From an uncultured Actinomycetes bacterium (GTDB taxonomy: Bacteria; Actinomycetota; Actinomycetes; Nanopelagicales; Nanopelagicaceae): DNA of 43,569 nucleotides. A program made the position numbers and the translations under genes. The notes beneath the pieces were generated by a model. That model was not told where the DNA came from and made no database searches. It saw only the letters and a list, made by a program, of their open reading frames with translations. Shown here in pieces: positions 38,015-43,569 of the stretch; position 1 is the first letter of the stretch; the number at the start of each line of letters is the position of its first letter. Where the stretch lies: positions 1 to 43,569 of the forward strand of contig CAITFY010000072.1 in NCBI GenBank assembly GCA_903891755.1, given 5' to 3'.

Positions 38015-38272
38015 ATGCCGCTGCGCAGGGCGAGTGAAGGTGGATTGTTGCAGGGTGAAGAGGCTGATGTTCTTGTTGGAGCATTTACTGAAATTCATCA
38101 ATTGGTCTTCGATGAGGAGATTGCAGATATTCGCGCCGGTCGCACACCAAATACCTGGATTTCACCTGACTCGCTCGACTCTTTAACCAGACGACACCTA
38201 CGGGAGTCATTTCGTTCAATCAGCAGCATCCAAGGCGTCGTTGATGGCGAGTGGACCAGGCGTTTAAAGTGA
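38015..38272 (+). pseudogene. Stand-alone DUF294 C-terminal fragment (nucleotidyltransferase substrate-binding region), probable remnant
   Basis: EIHQLVFDEEIADIRAGRTPNTWISPDSLDSLTRRHLRESFRSIS matches the end of CBS/DUF294 proteins; no CBS or nucleotidyltransferase region upstream. Confidence 0.6.
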
Positions 38273-38895
38273 GCATTTTCAAAGAAGGCTTAGATAAATC
38301 TTGGCGCGCTTACGAGTATTGCGCTGTTGACGTTGAGGCAACTGGTTTAGATCTTCGCAGAGATGAAGTAATTTCTATCGGGGCTGTAACTATTGCAGAT
38401 GGTCGTTTTAAGGGGGTTGGAAATTTCTACGAGGAGATAGCGCCTTCAAGATCTCCATCTCACTCATCGGTCCAAATTCATGGACTGCGTGGAATTGATC
38501 TTGAAAAGGCTAAGCATGCAGATGAAGTTTTCCCTCAATTGATTACATATCTTTCGAATAAGCGCTTAATCGCACATGCCAGCTGGGTCGAGAAAGCTTT
38601 CTTATCTACCCCTCTGAAGCGTCACGGATATTCATTTCCCAAGAAAGTGGTTGATACCGCATCTCTCGCTCGATTTATCGGGCTTGCAGAAAAAGAGAGT
38701 GGCCACGAACCCGCACTGGAATTTCTGGCGCGTTCTCTCAATCTTCCTGTGTACACACCACACCATGCTTTAGGTGACGCCATGACTACGGCTGCAGTCT
38801 TTCTTGCCCTTGCGACCAGGATTGAGAATGAATTGATGGAGAAATCGGGAGAAATTTTGAGCCTGGAAAAGCTTCTGAATATAAGTAAGAAGTGA
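38269..38895 (+). CDS. DnaQ-like 3'-5' exonuclease
   Basis: DVEATGLDLRRDEVISIGAV (ExoI), HASWVEKAFL (ExoII), HHALGDAMTTA (ExoIII); GTGA overlap with upstream ORF. Confidence 0.9.
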   Translation: MSIFKEGLDKSWRAYEYCAVDVEATGLDLRRDEVISIGAVTIADGRFKGVGNFYEEIAPSRSPSHSSVQIHGLRGIDLEKAKHADEVFPQLITYLSNKRLIAHASWVEKAFLSTPLKRHGYSFPKKVVDTASLARFIGLAEKESGHEPALEFLARSLNLPVYTPHHALGDAMTTAAVFLALATRIENELMEKSGEILSLEKLLNISKK

Positions 38896-38913
38896 TGCAT
38901 ATGGCAGTATCGT

Positions 38914-40182
38914 GTGATGAGTAACTCCAGCAAAAAAGTATTGATTGTTGGCGGCGGCGCGTCGGGTACCATTACCGCCATTGCGTTGATTCGCGCCGGT
39001 GTACTGCCCGAAAATATTGTTATCGCTGAACCGCGTGAGTTACTCGGTGAAGGCTTGGCTTACCAGACGAGAGATGAGCTCCATCGCCTCAACGTTCCAT
39101 CTGGACGATTAAGTGCAGTCGAAGAACTTCCTGATGACTTTGCGCTCTGGGCTGATGCTCCCTCATATTCATTTATGGAGCGTCGGATGTATAGCACCTA
39201 CTTAAGAGAACATCTAGGCAATGGAGTTCGACATCTGAGAGAGATAGTCACAGACCTAGAACCTTCATCGAGTGGAAAAGTATTAGCAACATTCGAGGAT
39301 CATTCCAAAGAGGAATTTGATGCAGTTGTTCTTGCGATGGGACTTGGGAAGGCTAGAGTTCCAAACTTTCTTCACGGAGCACCTGACTCACCACTCATTA
39401 TTAAGGATGTGTGGGATGGCAATCCTCTCCCTGAAGCAAGAACACTGCTTTGTTTTGGAACTGGTTTGACCTTTATAGATGTGGCTTTAACTCATTTAGC
39501 GAGAAACCCTCAAAACCGGGTTATCGCCATTTCCGGTTCGGGGAATTTACCAGAGAGGCATGAGAGATCTCAGATCTCGCCTTTTACCCCCACGCTCTCT
39601 GATGTGAACTCGCTGGAGAAATTACGTCGGTACTTCGCTGAAGCCGGAGAATCATGGCGCGAGGCGGTCGATGGGTTACGACCAATTATGGAATCCATGT
39701 GGCGGTCTTTTAGTTCTGAGGAACGTGAAGAATTTCTACGTACTGATGGGTCAGTGTGGTTTCGCCGTCGCCATCGCATTGCACCAGATGTGGCGGATCG
39801 TGTTGACGCTGAGATTGCAGCCGGACGGATCACGGTGATGAGTGGGAAGGTGGTCGAAGCCTTGGTTAGCCAGAATCAGGTTCATCTAACTTTGGAAGAT
39901 GGCCACACGCATGTTGGCGATTACTTGGCGCTATGTATTGGTCGGGATTATGAACTTTCTGATCCACTGACGCTCAATCTCTTGAAAGGCGGCAAAACTT
40001 CTCGCGGTCCTTTAGGTATGGGATTACATGTTGATGTTTCAACAGGATTGTTATTAAAACCTGATGGCACATCGCTTTCAAACATTTTCGCGCTTGGGCC
40101 ACTTCGTTCAGGTGAAGCTTTTGAGAGCACCGCGATTCCTGAAATCAGGAAGCAGGCTTTCTCCATCGCCAAAAGCTTGTAA
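38914..40182 (+). CDS. FAD/NAD(P)-binding protein
   Basis: VLIVGGGASGTITAIALIRAG dinucleotide-binding motif; LGEGLAYQTRDELHRLNVPSGRLS. Confidence 0.9.
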   Translation: MMSNSSKKVLIVGGGASGTITAIALIRAGVLPENIVIAEPRELLGEGLAYQTRDELHRLNVPSGRLSAVEELPDDFALWADAPSYSFMERRMYSTYLREHLGNGVRHLREIVTDLEPSSSGKVLATFEDHSKEEFDAVVLAMGLGKARVPNFLHGAPDSPLIIKDVWDGNPLPEARTLLCFGTGLTFIDVALTHLARNPQNRVIAISGSGNLPERHERSQISPFTPTLSDVNSLEKLRRYFAEAGESWREAVDGLRPIMESMWRSFSSEEREEFLRTDGSVWFRRRHRIAPDVADRVDAEIAAGRITVMSGKVVEALVSQNQVHLTLEDGHTHVGDYLALCIGRDYELSDPLTLNLLKGGKTSRGPLGMGLHVDVSTGLLLKPDGTSLSNIFALGPLRSGEAFESTAIPEIRKQAFSIAKSL

Positions 40183-40205
40183 TCCACCTGAAATGTGCGG
40201 CTCGT

Positions 40206-40234
40206 GTTAGGAATTCGTTAGGAATTGTTAGGAA
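40206..40234 (+). promoter_or_regulatory. Triple GTTAGGAA direct repeat, putative operator
   Basis: GTTAGGAA at 40206-40213, 40217-40224 and 40227-40234; start-to-start spacing 11 and 10 bp. Confidence 0.65.
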
Positions 40235-40281
40235 CCCTCGATTTGAGGTGACAACCGCAAAATTGAGTCTATTTTTAACTC

Positions 40282-41034
40282 ATGGCCTCGGTCGGAAGTA
40301 AGTCGTTTTGGGAGAAGCTCAGGTGGTTCGCTCCCGTTACAGTTTTATTAGGCGTAATGCCTCTGTCCCTCCTCGCCCTACATTTTTTCTTACAGAAACT
40401 GGGACTCACCGCCAGCACCTTGATTCTCTTGGTGGTGACTGTTTTTTACTCACTTGGTTCGGGTATCTGGGTAGCGATCCTGCTCTCCCTCGAGAGCGAT
40501 CTATACCTCAATTATTACCTGACTAGACCTTTCCACTCCTTCCGAGTCTCCGAGAAAAATGGCGTAACAACACTGATCGTCTACGTCTTAGCGAGCACCA
40601 CAGTCTCTGCGTTAGTGAAGCTCTTAGCCACTAAACAAAATGAGATTCAAGCCCTACTGGCGCGCATAGAAAATCTCGCTTCTAAATCCGGCAACAAGCC
40701 GGCCGAGGCATACACCCTTGGAAATTGGGATGTGAATCTTGCAAAGCGCGCAGTCTCGGATTCCGGGAATGAAAATATCCATGTCCACCTCACCCCTATT
40801 GAATGGAAGATTCTTGAGGTTCTTGTTAAGGCCGAGGGCGGGCTCGTCTCCCAGCAACAAGTCTTGAAAGAGGTTTGGGGGGATAAGTACATGAGCGAAA
40901 CAAATTATTTAAGACTTTATCTCAGCCAACTACGTAAGAAGTTAGAGGCAACTCCAAAACGTCCAGTTTTATTAATAACAGAAGCAGGGGCAGGTTATAG
41001 AGCAATGGCAACTCGTAAGTCGGTCGCAAAGTGA
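40282..41034 (+). CDS. Membrane one-component regulator: KdpD-like DUF4118 TM domain fused to KdpE-like winged helix
   Basis: N-terminal TMs ending SDLYLNYYLTRPFHSFRVSEKNGVTTLIVYVLASTTVSALVKLLA (DUF4118-like); C-terminal VHLTPIEWKILEVLVKAEGGLVSQQQVLKEVWGDKYMSETNYLRLYLSQLRKKLEATPKRPVLLITEAGAGYRAM (KdpE-like). No receiver or kinase motifs. Confidence 0.85.
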   Translation: MASVGSKSFWEKLRWFAPVTVLLGVMPLSLLALHFFLQKLGLTASTLILLVVTVFYSLGSGIWVAILLSLESDLYLNYYLTRPFHSFRVSEKNGVTTLIVYVLASTTVSALVKLLATKQNEIQALLARIENLASKSGNKPAEAYTLGNWDVNLAKRAVSDSGNENIHVHLTPIEWKILEVLVKAEGGLVSQQQVLKEVWGDKYMSETNYLRLYLSQLRKKLEATPKRPVLLITEAGAGYRAMATRKSVAK

Positions 41035-43400
41035 GCAAAACTTGGTTAGATGATGCAAGTGTTCCAACAGCGTTAATCGAACTTCCTGAAGGCAAAGATA
41101 GTTTCTCCTATCGAGTGAAGAAGAAGCTCCTCGGGCTTCCACTCAATAGGCACGAACTTAGTCACCAACGATTGGCTAAACGCTACGCGCTTGGCATTCT
41201 CTCCAGTGACTGCATCTCATCTTCCGCTTATGGAAGTGAGCAGATTCTTATTGCCCTAGTGCCTTTTATGGGCCTTGCTGCCTTCGGTGTCTTGCTCCCA
41301 ATGACACTAGTAATTCTCACCATTTTGGTCTTACTCACACTCTCCTATAACAACGTCATTGCCAAGTACACATCTTCCGGTGGTGCTTACATAGTCGCCC
41401 GAGAAAACCTCGGAAGGTTCTGGTCAATTGTTGCCGCTGTAGCTCTGATTTTGGATTACATCGTGACAATTGCAATTCAAAGCGCTGCCGGCATTGTTGC
41501 GGTCGCTTCCTTCTGGCCATCCTTAACGCCATACACAAACCTGATGACTATTGGAGTAATTCTCTTCTTGACCTACGGAAATCTCAGGGGAGTGAAGGAA
41601 GCCGGTCGTTCCTTTGCCCTTCCAACCTACCTCTTCGTTGTGAGCATGTTCGTGGTATTTGCACTTGGTATCTATCAAGAACTCGCAGGTCACCTTCATC
41701 ATGTTGCTGATCCATCTGGCACCATGTCACTTGGACACCATTCAGGTTTACTTACTGTTGCTTCGGTCTTCATCTTGCTCCGAGCATTTGCGAACGGTGG
41801 ATCTTCTCTTACCGGCTTAGAAGCAATATCTAATGGCGTCTCTCTCTTTAAGTCTCCAGAAGGTCGCAATGCCAGAATCACCATGAATCTCATGAGCGGA
41901 TTACTCGGCACATTGGTCTTCGGTGTCTCTTGGTTTGCATCTCATCTTCAGGTCGTTCCCTATACATCAGGCACACCTTCGGTTATCTCAGTGATTGCGA
42001 AGACAATCCTTGGTAATGGGGTTTTCGGCCACCTCTGGTTTGGTTTCACACAGTTCTCCACCATGCTTATCCTGATTGCCGGAGCTAACACCGTTTACAA
42101 CGCCTTCCCAATCTTGGCCGCAAACATTTCTGAAGATGGTTTCTTGCCTCGCCAATTCGCCTCTCGCGGACACAAGCTGGTCTACTCCAACGGCATAATC
42201 GCCTGTTCATTCTTCGCGATTTCCTTGATCATCTTCACAAATGGATCGGTGAACAAGTTAGTGGCCCTCTATGCACTAGGCGTCTTTACCGCCTTTTCAA
42301 TTACTGGCTTTGGAATGTTCGTGAATGCCCGAAAGTTCAAGGGCAAACTCTGGAGAGCAAAGGCAGTCGTAAGTCTGCTCGCCTCGGTTACATCTCTTCT
42401 CGTTGTCATTATCTTTGCAACCGTAAAGTTCACCGAAGGCGCATGGCTGATTGTCATAGTTGGTCCAGCACTTGTTTTCTTTATGTTCCGCCTGGCAAAC
42501 CAATATCGCAGGGAAGAAGAGGTTCTGAACCTCATCGATGCCAAGGCAAAGTCCTCAACGTATTCCAAGCACGACGTCGCCCTACTTGTTGATTCAGTCG
42601 ATCTGGCCGTTGTAGGGGCTGTGAAATATGCGCTCTCGCTTGCACCTCGCAGTTTGGAGGCGGTCCACTTTGTTCTTGACGATCAGCGAGCCGAAGTGAT
42701 CCAACGTAAGTGGGCCGCAACAGCACAACTAGCCGATATCCCCCTTAAGTTGATTGATTGCCCAGACCGCAGAATCTCCAGGGCAGTTGTGCAGTACGCA
42801 CGTAGATGTACTTCAGAGGTTGGTGTTGAGCTCACACTTCTCCTACCTCGGCGTATCTATACCCAGTTCCTAGGTCGGATCTTGCATGACCAAACTGCCG
42901 AGCAAATTGCATCCTCAATCACGCTGCTGCGAGGCGTTATCGCGACAATCGTGCCTTTTGACGTTGCAAGTCTCCTCTCCGGTGAGATTGAAAAACCAGG
43001 CATGGAGGTCGTTCCTACTGTTGAAACAAAATCAGTTCCGGCTCCCGCTAAAGAAGAACCCAAAGTGATGCTTCAAGATTTCCCATTTACCCACTTCGAA
43101 CCGAACCTGCGCAAAATAGGTGAAGTTGTTTGGCGCCAGCGCTCCCATGTCATGGGTCAAGTCGTTTCCATTACTTCGTCACATCAAGACAAGCCAACTG
43201 TCGATTTAGAAATTTGGGATGAGACCGGTGGCATTACACTGCAATTCTTTGGGCGTAAATCTCTTGCCGGCATCAGGGTAGGAACCATCGTCAAGGCGGA
43301 AGGCATGGTGGGGGAGGATGATGGCAAGTTGACGATTATGAATCCACGTTATGAAGTCATTTTCCATGAATCCTCGGAGAGTTCCCACCAGAACCATTGA
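41031..43400 (+). CDS. KimA/YdaO-like APC-superfamily potassium transporter with C-terminal OB-fold domain
   Basis: LSSDCISSSAYGSEQIL and FILLRAFANGGSSLTGLEAISNGVSLFK; C-terminus GQVVSITSSHQDKPTVDLEIWDETGGITLQFFGRKSLAGIRVGTIVKAEGMVGEDDGKLTIMNPRYEVI is OB-fold-like. Confidence 0.85.
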   Translation: MSKTWLDDASVPTALIELPEGKDSFSYRVKKKLLGLPLNRHELSHQRLAKRYALGILSSDCISSSAYGSEQILIALVPFMGLAAFGVLLPMTLVILTILVLLTLSYNNVIAKYTSSGGAYIVARENLGRFWSIVAAVALILDYIVTIAIQSAAGIVAVASFWPSLTPYTNLMTIGVILFLTYGNLRGVKEAGRSFALPTYLFVVSMFVVFALGIYQELAGHLHHVADPSGTMSLGHHSGLLTVASVFILLRAFANGGSSLTGLEAISNGVSLFKSPEGRNARITMNLMSGLLGTLVFGVSWFASHLQVVPYTSGTPSVISVIAKTILGNGVFGHLWFGFTQFSTMLILIAGANTVYNAFPILAANISEDGFLPRQFASRGHKLVYSNGIIACSFFAISLIIFTNGSVNKLVALYALGVFTAFSITGFGMFVNARKFKGKLWRAKAVVSLLASVTSLLVVIIFATVKFTEGAWLIVIVGPALVFFMFRLANQYRREEEVLNLIDAKAKSSTYSKHDVALLVDSVDLAVVGAVKYALSLAPRSLEAVHFVLDDQRAEVIQRKWAATAQLADIPLKLIDCPDRRISRAVVQYARRCTSEVGVELTLLLPRRIYTQFLGRILHDQTAEQIASSITLLRGVIATIVPFDVASLLSGEIEKPGMEVVPTVETKSVPAPAKEEPKVMLQDFPFTHFEPNLRKIGEVVWRQRSHVMGQVVSITSSHQDKPTVDLEIWDETGGITLQFFGRKSLAGIRVGTIVKAEGMVGEDDGKLTIMNPRYEVIFHESSESSHQNH

Positions 43401-43430
43401 TTAGTTGCTCTGGTTCTGCTTCACTCTTTT
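43389..43430 (+). terminator. Possible terminator overlapping the stop codon of the transporter gene
   Basis: CAGAACCA (43389-43396) / TGGTTCTG (43411-43418), then CTTCACTCTTTT; TGA lies in the loop. Confidence 0.55.
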
Positions 43431-43431
43431 C

Positions 43432-43569
43432 GTGAATCGGAGTCGATCAACGCGATTGGTCGGGTATCTGAGTATCGCACTTGTTCTTGCGGGGTTGGTA
43501 GTGGCCAACTTTGTCATCACTGGGGATGACCACAGGCTTAAATTCAATTCAATGAAAATTGAGTTGAAC
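43432..43569 (+). CDS. N-terminus of a membrane-anchored/exported protein, truncated by window end
   Basis: GTG start; MNRSRSTRLVGYLSIALVLAGLVVANFVITGDDHRLKFNSMKIELN, open to the window edge. Confidence 0.5.
   Translation, partial: MNRSRSTRLVGYLSIALVLAGLVVANFVITGDDHRLKFNSMKIELN

Noticed and set aside
1-43569. tRNA, rRNA, transposase, integrase and phage genes
   Set aside because: None recognised on either strand while reading; a tRNAscan-SE/Infernal run would be needed to exclude small RNAs.

Overview
The 43.6 kb window is dense with genes and looks like an Actinomycetota chromosome; the taxonomy is inferred from the rpmE-prfA-prmC start and overall gene style. No rRNA, tRNA, CRISPR array or transposon was recognised. 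From left to right it holds: (i) housekeeping and transport genes (rpmE tail, prfA, prmC, cyclopropane-fatty-acid synthase, EamA, permease-YHS fusion, ABC-2 exporter, SulP, CBS protein, tandem COG4705-like membrane proteins); (ii) a ferric-reductase-like flavocytochrome with an FMN_bind-like partner; (iii) a divergent surface locus. One arm of that locus encodes an approximately 1,828-aa multicopper oxidase whose cupredoxin core is interrupted by about 460 aa of degenerate repeats, an Ig-like surface protein and a small secreted protein. The other arm encodes a LuxR-type regulator, an InlB-like/OmpA-C surface protein and a compact type IV pilus/pseudopilus cluster. Further right are (iv) an M11/gametolysin-like metalloprotease, a second FMN_bind-like protein and a YcnI/CopC-CopD copper operon, and (v) a DUF294 C-terminal remnant coupled to a DnaQ-like exonuclease, an FAD/NAD(P)-binding protein, and a two-gene unit at the right end. 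That unit contains what looks like a KdpD-type DUF4118 membrane domain fused directly to a KdpE-type winged helix, with no kinase or receiver domain. The fusion is coupled to a KimA/YdaO-like K+ transporter that carries a C-terminal OB-fold, and it is preceded by three 10-11 bp phased direct repeats. The fused K+ regulator/transporter unit and the repeat-interrupted oxidase plus pilus locus are the strongest candidates for undescribed biology. All family calls come from motif recognition by eye; no searches were run.
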